A stretch of 64,000 nt of DNA from Chitinophagaceae bacterium (GTDB lineage Bacteria > Bacteroidota > Bacteroidia > Chitinophagales > Chitinophagaceae), in contig JADJDJ010000001.1 in NCBI GenBank assembly GCA_016702745.1, positions 868,001 to 932,000 on the forward strand, written 5' to 3'. The notes below the pieces were generated by a model, which did not search any database, had not been told where the DNA came from, and saw only the letters and a program-made list of their open reading frames with translations. A program made the translations under genes and the position numbers. Positions 7,958-15,406 of the stretch are shown in pieces; the first letter of the stretch is position 1, and each line of letters starts with the position of its first letter.

Positions 7958-8926
7958 TTATCTCTCAATATACGCCTTGTTACCCGCCGGTGTATACAAC
8001 CTCCGCAGCGAATCCAGTAAACGACTGGTATCAGCTGCCATGGCTGGTAAAACAAAATAGAGTTTGAAGATGAGCGAGTCGCGGGTCTCCATTTTGATAT
8101 CGAGACCGAAGCCTTTGAGTTTATTGAAACGGGTGAGTCCACGGAATTTATCTGCTGTTTCCACTACAAATTTATAATTGCCGGCAGGGGTACTGATCAC
8201 TGGGGTTATTACAGGGGGAGTGACCGGCTGTGTGGCTGTATCGGTGGGATTGGTTGGTCGCGTATTTGTTGAATTATTGGCTGGGATCGTTTGTGTATTC
8301 TCATTCGTTGTTTCAACCGGCGGATCCGTTTCGGCCTTTGCAGTTTCTTTGTTTGCAGATGTACTGTTCTTATACATTTTATATCCACCCCAGATGGCCA
8401 GACCCACACCCGCCAGTAAGAGGAACACAAAAACAATCTTGCGATAATTGGTTTTAACCTTGGGCGCATAAAAGATGGTCTTAAAACCTTCTACTGCTGC
8501 GTTATGGCTTTCCTGTTCGGTTTGTTCAGCCCTGGCCCTGGGATTTGCTTTTTCAATGACCGGTGCACCGGGTTTAAAATCGTACTGGCCATTTTGCAAT
8601 TTGCTGAGACTGCCGATACCATCAAACAAAAAAGGTTTGCCGATATTCAGGAACTGCCGGGCTGATTCCAGATTCGAATCCAGGTCAGCTGATGCCAGGG
8701 CCCTGATTTTGCCGGTAGCTGCGGATATGAAATCAACCAGTTCCGGTGCTTCCTTGATTCCGGGATTGGCCTGAAAACTGATGCCTTCACTGATGGTTTC
8801 TTTACCTGCTTTGATTTGCTCCAGGTCAGGGTGTACATTTTCATCCAGCAAAAAGCTACCAATTCCGGGCAGGTCCAGCTTGCGATGAGTATACAAAAAT
8901 TCGGCGAGAAGGGGGGCCAGTTTCAA
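7958..8926 (-). CDS. HU-CCDC81-like/SPOR-like membrane protein
   Basis: The 322-residue protein has three parts. Residues 1-140 match the two bacterial HU-CCDC81 domains (KLDLPGIGSFLLDE at the start, then FLFDGIGSLSKLQNG). A single membrane helix (IVFVFLLLAGVGLAIWGGY) follows near residue 170. A Thr/Pro/Asn-rich linker then leads to a C-terminal SPOR-like domain (NYKFVVETADKF...). Such Bacteroidota proteins are thought to place a DNA-binding-like domain in the cytoplasm and a peptidoglycan-binding SPOR domain in the periplasm. The only start fitting the family N-terminus (MKLAPLLAEFLY) is a TTG at 8924-8926. It is divergent from the gene at 9012. Confidence 0.85.
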   Translation of the reverse strand: MKLAPLLAEFLYTHRKLDLPGIGSFLLDENVHPDLEQIKAGKETISEGISFQANPGIKEAPELVDFISAATGKIRALASADLDSNLESARQFLNIGKPFLFDGIGSLSKLQNGQYDFKPGAPVIEKANPRARAEQTEQESHNAAVEGFKTIFYAPKVKTNYRKIVFVFLLLAGVGLAIWGGYKMYKNSTSANKETAKAETDPPVETTNENTQTIPANNSTNTRPTNPTDTATQPVTPPVITPVISTPAGNYKFVVETADKFRGLTRFNKLKGFGLDIKMETRDSLIFKLYFVLPAMAADTSRLLDSLRRLYTPAGNKAYIER

Positions 8927-8999
8927 GGTATTGAGATATTAGACGGACAAGATAACTATTTTGGCCGGCTGTTGCAAGTACCGGGTGCTGAATCTGTTT

Positions 9000-9007
9000 T
9001 AACTTTG
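9000..9007 (+). promoter_or_regulatory. Bacteroidota -7 box TAACTTTG
   Basis: TAACTTTG matches TAnnTTTG and lies only 4 nt before the ATG at 9012, so a transcript from it would have almost no leader. No clear -33 TTTG is visible. Confidence 0.45.
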
Positions 9008-9011
9008 TGTG

Positions 9012-9332
9012 ATGATACTGACCGATGAAGAAAGCAGGTTCCTGGCATACTGGGAAGAAAACCGGAAAAGAAAGAAAAGCCTGATCTGGAAACTTGCCGC
9101 CGGATTACCCCTGGGAGTGGTGATGGCCCTTGCCATCCTCGTGAATGTGTATGCCGGATGGTTCAAAGGGGCAGCAGTAGCCCTTAAGGTCAATACCCAA
9201 TTATTATTTGTGGTCATTCTGGCGATTATCGGGATGGTCGTTTTTATCGTGGTTTTCTCCTCCCGCCACCAATGGGAAATGAATGAACAACGCTACCAGG
9301 AACTGCTGTTCCGGAAAAATAAATCCGACTGA
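9012..9332 (+). CDS. Small two-helix membrane protein
   Basis: The 106-residue protein begins with a charged cytoplasmic segment (MILTDEESRFLAYWEENRKRKK), followed by two hydrophobic helices at about residues 28-47 (LPLGVVMALAILVNVYAGW) and 62-82 (LLFVVILAIIGMVVFIVVF), and ends with a charged tail. That gives a hairpin in the inner membrane with both ends inside. The layout is common in uncharacterised Bacteroidota proteins. It is divergent from the HU/SPOR gene and 64 nt ahead of the FKBP lipoprotein gene. No function can be inferred. Confidence 0.75.
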   Translation: MILTDEESRFLAYWEENRKRKKSLIWKLAAGLPLGVVMALAILVNVYAGWFKGAAVALKVNTQLLFVVILAIIGMVVFIVVFSSRHQWEMNEQRYQELLFRKNKSD

Positions 9333-9396
9333 TTTCCCGCATCTTTGCAGCTAAACAGACTCTTTTGGGGTCTATTGCTTAACGGAATATTTATTT

Positions 9397-9864
9397 ATGA
9401 GGAAAATCCTGTCTCTTTTTACAGTTATTAGTGTTGCCATCGCATTATCAGGCTGCGTAAAGAATACCAGTTGTAAGGCCAAGACAGTTGACAGCGAAGA
9501 TGCAGAAATGTTGTCTTACGCTTCATCAATCGGCATGACCCCAACTCGCCACAGCTCAGGGATGTATTACCAGATACTGAACCAGGGGAGTGGCCCGGCA
9601 CCCACATATAGTTCGGTGCTGTATGTGAGATATACCGGTAAACTGTTGAATGGATCTATATTTGATTCCGCCACAACCACCCCAATCAGTTTCAATCTGG
9701 GCGGCGTGATCATGGGCTGGCAGATCGGTTTATCCCTGCTCCAGAAAGGGGGTGTGATCCGGCTGATTATTCCTTCATCCCTTGGATATGGTTGCCGGGA
9801 GAACGGTCCTATTCCAGGCAATTCCATTCTTTATTTTGATGTGGAACTCGTAGACGTACAATAG
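9397..9864 (+). CDS. FKBP-type peptidyl-prolyl isomerase lipoprotein
   Basis: A lipoprotein signal peptide ends in the lipobox LSGC (Cys at residue 20), so the mature protein is lipid-anchored in the envelope. Residues 55-155 form an FKBP domain: YYQILNQGSGPAP, VRYTGKLLNGSIFDS, MGWQIGLSLLQKGG and IIPSSLGYG, ending NSILYFDVELVDV. The conserved aromatic pocket (Y, F, W and Y of these strands) is present, so isomerase activity is likely. The usual role is proline isomerisation in exported proteins. A CATCTTTG string at 9340-9347, one base from TAnnTTTG, is a possible promoter; a terminator follows at 9894-9920. Confidence 0.9.
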   Translation: MRKILSLFTVISVAIALSGCVKNTSCKAKTVDSEDAEMLSYASSIGMTPTRHSSGMYYQILNQGSGPAPTYSSVLYVRYTGKLLNGSIFDSATTTPISFNLGGVIMGWQIGLSLLQKGGVIRLIIPSSLGYGCRENGPIPGNSILYFDVELVDVQ

Positions 9865-9893
9865 TTTTCTTAGAACCAATACTACCTGCTGCG

Positions 9894-9920
9894 AAGCCCC
9901 GCTTAATGCGGGGCTTTTCT
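9894..9920 (+). terminator. Rho-independent terminator after the FKBP gene
   Basis: AAGCCCCGC (9894-9902) and GCGGGGCTT (9908-9916) form a strong GC stem with a 5-nt loop, followed by a T-rich run. Confidence 0.9.
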
Positions 9921-9971
9921 TTTCCTGTTATTCAGTAACTGATAACTATTTTTGAGTATAAATTATTCCTT

Positions 9972-11395
9972 TTGTCTCACGAAGCGATATCTGTATTCGA
10001 CATTTTTAAAATAGGGGTGGGGCCCTCCAGTTCCCATACCCTGGGCCCCTGGCGTGCGGCCCAACGCTTTGTCACCATGTTGCAGGATCGCCATATGTTA
10101 CATGCAGTGAAGGGGGTAAGGGTCCTTTTGTACGGGTCTCTGGCTAAAACCGGTAAAGGACATGGAACGGATATCGCTGTTCAACTTGGTTTAGCAGGTG
10201 ATGACCCCGTAACTTTTGCAGTTGATCAGATCGATACCAAGATCCGGGATATAGCAGCCAGGAAAAAAATTCTGCTGCTGGGCACCCATGAAGTTGATTT
10301 TGATCCGGCGGCAGATATAGAATTCCTGATTACCGAATCCCTGCCCTTTCATCCCAATGCCGTCAGTTTCCTCGCAGATATGCATGATGGTCAGTCCATC
10401 GCCGAAACCTGGTATTCTATAGGTGGCGGATTTGTAGTTAAAGAAGGTGATACAGGAAGCGAAAAAGACCCATCCACCTGGCCTTCCCCGTAAATACAGC
10501 AGATGACCTGCTCCACTGGTGTATTAAAACAGGAATGGCTGTTCATGAAATAGTAATGGAAAATGAGCAGGCCTGGCGGCCGGATACGGATACCCGGAAA
10601 GGACTGCTTCAGATCTGGCAGGTGATGAAGGAGTGTATTTACAGAGGAACTCATACCCCTGGTATGTTACCGGGAGGATTGGAAGTTAAAAGAAGAAGTG
10701 CGGAACTGAATAAGCGATTATTGAAAGGGCAACCTTACTCTAATTACGAAGGCTGGCTGGAGGCGATTAGAAAAGGGGGTAATGATTTTACTTATATTCT
10801 CGACTGGGTCAGCTGTTTTGCCCTGGCAGTGAACGAGGAGAATGCGTCATTTGGCCGGGTAGTAACAGCTCCCACAAATGGTGCGGCAGGGGTTATACCG
10901 GCGGTATTACAATATTATATTGCTTTTTGTGATGGCAACAAGGAAGAAAAGATCATGCAGTTTCTGCTGACTGCCGCTGAAATCGGCAGCATCTTCAAAA
11001 AAGGAGCCACCCTTTCTGCCGCTATGGGTGGTTGCCAGGCCGAAATCGGAGTATCCTCGGCTATGGCCGCTGCGGGTTTAACCGATGTAATGGGGGTACA
11101 GCGACAGGTACTGATGGCTGCGGAAATTGCAATGGAACATCACCTGGGACTGACCTGTGACCCGATTGGCGGACGGGTACAAGTGCCTTGTATCGAAAGA
11201 AATACCATGGGAGCCATTAAGGCTATCACAGCCTCCCAACTGGCCAGACAAAGCGCGCCGGATTATGCTAAAGTCTCCCTGGATGCGGTGATCAAGACCA
11301 TGTGGGATACGGCCCTTGACATGAGCCATAAGTACAAAGAAACTGCAGATGGGGGACTGGCAGTGAATGTTCCGCTAAGCCTCCCGGAATGCTGA
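9972..11395 (+). CDS. sdaA: L-serine dehydratase (iron-sulfur type), frameshifted
   Basis: The enzyme converts L-serine to pyruvate and ammonia. The first frame (9972-10493, TTG start) carries the N-terminal domain with the signature FDIFKIGVGPSSSHT; the second (usable from about 10470, first ATG 10535) carries the catalytic alpha domain with APTNGAAGVIPAV and the three cluster cysteines in GGCQAE, LTCDPIGG and VPCIERN. The third reading frame continues cleanly as RPIHLAFPVNTADDL across the break. Restoring one A to the AAAAA run near 10463-10468 joins the halves, so the break is a homopolymer indel. Joined length is about 474 residues, usual for the fused one-chain form. Confidence 0.9.
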
Positions 11396-11502
11396 TCCTG
11401 GAATTTCTGATTATTTTAAAAAGAATTGCTGCTTTACATCAAAGCAAATAGTAATTTTATTATCCCTGTTTCAAATTTGCAATCAACCTTAAACTATTGA
11501 CC

Positions 11503-12039
11503 ATGGCTACTAAAAAGAAGGCGAAAAAGGCCGTTGCCCGGCCCGCGAAAAAGAAAAAGGCAGCACCTAAAAAGAAATCAGTAAAAAAAGCAGCGAAGAA
11601 AGTGGTGAAGGCAAAGCCAAAGAAAAAGGCAGTAGCCGTTAAAAAAGCAGTAAAGAAAGCGGCGAAGAAAGTAGCAAAGAAGGCTGCTAAAAAAGTAGTA
11701 AAGAAGGCCGCAAAGAAAGTGGTAAAGAAAGCTGTTAAAAAAGCGGCGCCTAAAAAAGTGGTGAAGAAAGTGGCGAAGAAGCCAGTTAAAAAAGCGGCGC
11801 CTGCACCTGCACCGAAAGCAGTTAAAAAATCTTCACCCAAACCGAAGGCTGTTTCACCTAAGCCAGCACCTGCACCAGCGCCTGTTATTGTTGAAAGAAT
11901 AGAAGAAGTATACAGTACTCCGGAAGAAACGGTAGTGGTGGAAACCGTAGTGATCACTGAAAATGAAATGCCGGAAACCGGTGCTGAAGAAACAGCAGAG
12001 ACTAAGGAAGAGGAGCCAGGTAAGACAACATTGTTTTGA
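11503..12039 (+). CDS. Histone H1-like Lys/Ala-rich protein
   Basis: After the start at ATG 11503, about 110 residues are almost only Lys, Ala, Val and Pro in repeating KKAAKK/KKVVKK units, like eukaryotic histone H1 tails and bacterial H1-like proteins. A Pro/Ala/Lys linker (APAPKAVKKSSPKPK) follows, and the last 60 residues are strongly acidic (EETVVVETVVITENE). The basic part probably binds DNA or RNA; the acidic tail may modulate it. A TTG two codons earlier is possible but the ATG context is better. The DNA itself is repetitive, so copy number of the units may vary between strains. A terminator follows at 12152-12188. Confidence 0.8.
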   Translation: MATKKKAKKAVARPAKKKKAAPKKKSVKKAAKKVVKAKPKKKAVAVKKAVKKAAKKVAKKAAKKVVKKAAKKVVKKAVKKAAPKKVVKKVAKKPVKKAAPAPAPKAVKKSSPKPKAVSPKPAPAPAPVIVERIEEVYSTPEETVVVETVVITENEMPETGAEETAETKEEEPGKTTLF

Positions 12040-12151
12040 TGGAAGGGTAAGCCTCAACTGTGAAATCTGGTCTGCCTCAATGTTTGGTTCTTTATTATAG
12101 TCCCAAAATGACTACAGGTTTTTCCAATAAATAAATTCCGATTGCATTCGC

Positions 12152-12188
12152 AAAAGGCTGGACATCCACAAGGATGCCGGCCTTTTTT
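12152..12188 (+). terminator. Terminator between the H1-like gene and mqnE
   Basis: AAAGGCTGGACATCC (12153-12167) pairs, with one bulge, with GGATGCCGGCC, and T residues follow. The mqnE stop (12187-12189) lies at its edge, so it separates two convergent genes. Confidence 0.75.
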
Positions 12189-13323
12189 AATTCAGTGCCG
12201 GGTCAGGCATGGTATCCGGATACTGTTTGATTTCATGGTAAAGGGTGTCTCTTTCAACAGGGATCCTTTTTACCTGCTGAATCAGGGTAACCAGTTCTGC
12301 GGTACTCATGGTCGGACTTTGTTCTTCTGAACCGGCCATGCTGTAAATTTTAGTAGTATCATCAATGGTGCCGTCAATATCATCCACCCCAAAAGCAAGG
12401 GATAGTTGTGCATTCTGCCGGCCGAGCATGGGCCAATAAGCTTTGAGATGGGGAAAATTATCGAGATAGATCCGGGCAATGGCATACATCCGCATATCTT
12501 CCACATGACTGCTTTCCGGAACATTGCTCATATCGTTATCCATATTCCGGAACTTGAGCGGGATAAAAGTATTAAAGCCTTTTGTACGATCCTGGAGTTC
12601 ACGGAGGCGGCGCATATGATCAATCCGGTGTTCAAACTTTTCGATATGACCATAGAGCATGGTGGCATTGGAAGGAAGTCCCAGTTCATGGGCTTTCTCA
12701 TGAATCGCTAACCATCCATCTCCATCCACTTTATCGGCGCAGATTTTTTCCCTGATTTCGGGATGAAAGATTTCTGCTCCTCCACCGGGAATAGAATTGA
12801 GACCGGCTTCTATCAGGAAACGCAATCCTTCTTCCATACTCACTTTGGCCTTTCGGAACATATAATCATATTCCACTGCAGTAAATGCCTTGATATGCAA
12901 ATCCGGCCGGTGGCTTTTAATGGCTTTTAACAGATCGGCAAAAAAGGTCAGGTCCATTTTCGGATGTACCCCGCCCACGATATGCACTTCTGTTACGGGC
13001 TGTCCGTCGTATTTCTTCACCATATGCAGCATCTGGTCAATGCTCAGTTCCCAGCCATCCTCTCTCCTGGCATAAAGCCGGCTATAACTGCAGAAATTGC
13101 AGCTGAACACACATACATTGGTGGGCTCAATATGGAAATTGCGGTTGAAAAATACTTTGTTGCCATGAAGCCTTTCCTTGAACTGATTGGCCAGGCTGCC
13201 CACAAAACCAAGACTGGCTTCATTGAAAAGGACTAAGCAATCCTCATCACTGATTCTTTGGCCGTTTTTTACTTTTTGCGCAATAGCCTGAAGGCTGGGG
13301 GAGATGCCGGGGAGCGATACCAT
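12187..13323 (-). CDS. mqnE: Aminodeoxyfutalosine synthase MqnE
   Basis: This radical SAM enzyme joins 3-[(1-carboxyvinyl)oxy]benzoate to the adenosyl group of SAM in the futalosine route to menaquinone. The cluster motif C-x3-C-x2-C is CVFSCNFC in EPTNVCVFSCNFCSYSR. Also present are GGVHPKMDLTFFADLL and the SIPGGGAEIF segment typical of MqnE; these separate it from the related cyclase MqnC. I choose ATG 13321-13323 (MVSLPGIS); a TTG 21 nt upstream sits inside the promoter box and is unlikely. The length, 378 residues, is normal. No other menaquinone gene lies beside it. Confidence 0.93.
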   Translation of the reverse strand: MVSLPGISPSLQAIAQKVKNGQRISDEDCLVLFNEASLGFVGSLANQFKERLHGNKVFFNRNFHIEPTNVCVFSCNFCSYSRLYARREDGWELSIDQMLHMVKKYDGQPVTEVHIVGGVHPKMDLTFFADLLKAIKSHRPDLHIKAFTAVEYDYMFRKAKVSMEEGLRFLIEAGLNSIPGGGAEIFHPEIREKICADKVDGDGWLAIHEKAHELGLPSNATMLYGHIEKFEHRIDHMRRLRELQDRTKGFNTFIPLKFRNMDNDMSNVPESSHVEDMRMYAIARIYLDNFPHLKAYWPMLGRQNAQLSLAFGVDDIDGTIDDTTKIYSMAGSEEQSPTMSTAELVTLIQQVKRIPVERDTLYHEIKQYPDTMPDPALN

Positions 13324-13341
13324 ATTCACGGATTTACGGTG

Positions 13342-13349
13342 CAAAGTTA
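13342..13349 (-). promoter_or_regulatory. Bacteroidota -7 box for mqnE
   Basis: On the minus strand this reads TAACTTTG, a full match to TAnnTTTG, 19 nt before the chosen mqnE ATG. It argues against the upstream TTG start. A -33 TTTG is not clear. Confidence 0.55.
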
Positions 13350-13425
13350 CAGCAACTTACCCGACCTTTTTTGAAAACCTGACAACCCTGAAAATCCTTA
13401 TCTTCATTTTAATTAATTGAAAATT

Positions 13426-14685
13426 ATGAACCTGAAACTGCGATTAACGCTTGTCAGCTTTTTTCAGTTTTTTGTCTGGGGAGCCTGGCTGATTACTATT
13501 GCTACTTATTTCTTCTCCAACGGAATGGGAACCGGTGCCCAGTTTGGCGCCATCTTCTCCACCCTGGCCATTTCTTCCCTGATCATGCCGGCCCTTACCG
13601 GGATCATTGCTGATAGATGGATGAATGCCGAAAGGCTGTATGGAATCCTGCATATTTTGTATGGGGCCATACTGTTTTATATTCCTCAGGTGAAGGATGC
13701 GGATACTTTATATTATGTGATTCTGGCTGCCATGCTTTGTTACATGCCTACCATTTCATTGTCGAACTCGATCTCCTATACCATTCTGAAAAGAGAAAAT
13801 TTTGATGTGGTTAAAGTATTCCCTCCCATCCGGGTTTGGGGTACCATAGGATTTATTGTGGCCATGTGGACGACCAACCTGACCGGCAGTAAGGCCAATA
13901 CCAACCAGTTTATTATTGGTGGGGTAGCCGCCATCCTGTTGGGGATTTACTCTTTTACTCTTCCTAAATGCCCTCCGCAGAAATCCATTGCAAAAAATGC
14001 TTCCCTGATCGAACAACTGGGACTGAGTGCTTTTAAACTCTTTTCCAAATACAAGATGGCCCTCTTCTTCATTTTCTCCATGTTCCTGGGGGCCGCCCTG
14101 CAATTGACCAATATGTATGGAGATACATTTCTGGATGATTTCAAGAAAGTGCCGGCTTACGGACCTGAATCCTTTGTGGTGAAGTATTCCACCATTATCA
14201 TGTCTATTTCGCAGATTTCAGAAACTGTATTTATCCTGACGATTCCTTTCTTCCTGAAGAAATTCGGCATCAAAAAAGTGATGCTATTCTCCATGCTGGC
14301 ATGGGTACTCCGTTTTGGATTATTTGCATATGGCAACCCGGCAGACGGTTTATGGATGATCATCCTTTCCTGTATAGTTTATGGAATGGCTTTCGATTTC
14401 TTTAATATCTCGGGTTCCCTTTTTGTAGAAACATCCACTGACTCTTCCATACGATCCAGTGCACAGGGTTTGTTCATGATGATGACCAATGGGGTAGGTG
14501 CGTACCTCGGCAGCAAGATCAGTGGTTATGTGATCGATAAATATTTCACTGTAAATGGCGCTGATAAAGACTGGCAGAATATCTGGCTTAGTTTTGCGGC
14601 TTATGCACTTGTTGTAGCGCTATTGTTTACGGTATTATTCCGGCATAAACATAATCCTGATCAGATTGGAGAGGTGAAGCATTAA
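13426..14685 (+). CDS. MFS transporter, nucleoside:H+ symporter (NupG) type
   Basis: The 419-residue protein has about 12 hydrophobic helices and no signal peptide. Its N-terminal helix (LVSFFQFFVWGAWLITIATYF), the IIADRW loop, PPIRVWGTIGFI and the late motif SGSLFVETSTDSSIRSSAQG match the nucleoside:H+ symporter branch of the major facilitator superfamily. It probably imports nucleosides by proton symport at the inner membrane; the exact substrate cannot be read. The start at ATG 13426 is preferred to TTG 13417. The stop codon lies in the first unit of a tandem repeat (14677 onwards). Confidence 0.88.
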   Translation: MNLKLRLTLVSFFQFFVWGAWLITIATYFFSNGMGTGAQFGAIFSTLAISSLIMPALTGIIADRWMNAERLYGILHILYGAILFYIPQVKDADTLYYVILAAMLCYMPTISLSNSISYTILKRENFDVVKVFPPIRVWGTIGFIVAMWTTNLTGSKANTNQFIIGGVAAILLGIYSFTLPKCPPQKSIAKNASLIEQLGLSAFKLFSKYKMALFFIFSMFLGAALQLTNMYGDTFLDDFKKVPAYGPESFVVKYSTIIMSISQISETVFILTIPFFLKKFGIKKVMLFSMLAWVLRFGLFAYGNPADGLWMIILSCIVYGMAFDFFNISGSLFVETSTDSSIRSSAQGLFMMMTNGVGAYLGSKISGYVIDKYFTVNGADKDWQNIWLSFAAYALVVALLFTVLFRHKHNPDQIGEVKH

Positions 14686-14816
14686 AATAAACATCGCCGT
14701 CAGGGCTAAAGGCCGCTGACGGGATTTCGATGTAATAGAGTTGGTGTAGCATTAATATAAACATCGCCGTCAGGGCCAAGGGCCGCTGACGGAATGGTTG
14801 TCAAATAGAAGAGGGA
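14677..14816 (+). repeat. 70-bp tandem duplication with hairpins
   Basis: Two units 70 bp apart share GCATTAAAATAAACATCGCC and a hairpin CCGTCAGG...CCGCTGACGG (14698-14722 and 14768-14792), with a few substitutions. The first unit includes the stop codon of the transporter gene. A third, shorter hairpin of the same family follows at 14833-14867. Confidence 0.8.
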
Positions 14817-14832
14817 AAGAACTAAAAAATGA

Positions 14833-14877
14833 AACCCCGTCAGGGCATAGGCCGTTGACGGGGTTTTGTATTTTTTT
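14833..14877. terminator. Third hairpin of the family, terminator-like
   Basis: CCCCGTCA (from 14835) and TGACGGGG (to 14863) form a stem around a GGGCATAGGCCGT centre, flanked by AAAC/GTTTTG, and a T-run follows on the plus strand. It lies between convergent genes and could terminate both the transporter and trxA. Confidence 0.7.
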
Positions 14878-14887
14878 AAGTTTAAGC

Positions 14888-15205
14888 TTAGATATGCGAC
14901 TCAATCTTTTTTACAAAATTTGACTTCGGCTGTGCGCCCACCAGTTTGTCAACCACCTGACCGCCTTTGATGAAAAGGATAGCAGGAATGGAAGTAATAC
15001 CATAGTTCATGGAAACTTCAGGATTGTGGTCCACATTCAGTTTGCCCACATTTACTTTTCCATCATATTCTTTGCTCAGTTCTTCAATCACCGGACCGAT
15101 CGCACGGCAGGGACCACACCATTCAGCCCAAAAGTCCACTACGGTCAGTTTATCAGAGGAGAGTACATCAGATTTAAAATTTGCATCTGTGAATTCTTTT
15201 GCCAT
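14888..15205 (-). CDS. trxA: Thioredoxin
   Basis: This is a 105-residue classical thioredoxin with the redox motif WCGPC in DFWAEWCGPCRAIGP, the cis-proline loop (SIPAI) and FIKGGQVVDKLVGA. It reduces protein disulfides in the cytoplasm. The open frame extends 34 codons upstream, but the standard thioredoxin N-terminus MAKEFTDANF fixes the start at 15205. A -7 box lies 50 nt upstream on the same strand. Confidence 0.95.
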   Translation of the reverse strand: MAKEFTDANFKSDVLSSDKLTVVDFWAEWCGPCRAIGPVIEELSKEYDGKVNVGKLNVDHNPEVSMNYGITSIPAILFIKGGQVVDKLVGAQPKSNFVKKIESHI

Positions 15206-15255
15206 TGTATTCAATTTAGTTTTTGTTTTTAGATTCAGCTTATTTAATAGGGAGA

Positions 15256-15263
15256 CAAATTTA
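15256..15263 (-). promoter_or_regulatory. Bacteroidota -7 box for trxA
   Basis: The minus strand reads TAAATTTG, a match to TAnnTTTG, leaving a leader of about 45-50 nt before trxA. A good -33 element is not visible. Confidence 0.5.
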
Positions 15264-15347
15264 AGCCCAACCTGTTTAACCTGAAGGGATGGCACAAATT
15301 TGTGCAAAACTTGGCAGGAAGGGCTGACGGGATGGCTTGGTTTAAAA

Positions 15348-15406
15348 GCGTCAGACGCTCTGCGAGACGTCAGACGCCTTCAGACGCTCTGCGAGACGTC
15401 AGACGC
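15348..15406 (-). repeat. REP-like element at the 3' end of dnaE
   Basis: Two units of CAGACGCTCTGCGAGACGTC-type sequence lie at 15352-15377 and 15381-15406. On the minus strand each unit reads GCGTCTGACGTCTC, a 3-nt loop, GAGCGTCTGA, an imperfect hairpin. The dnaE stop is inside the element. A 58-bp relative with the same two-unit layout follows yajQ at 50790-50847. Confidence 0.8.
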
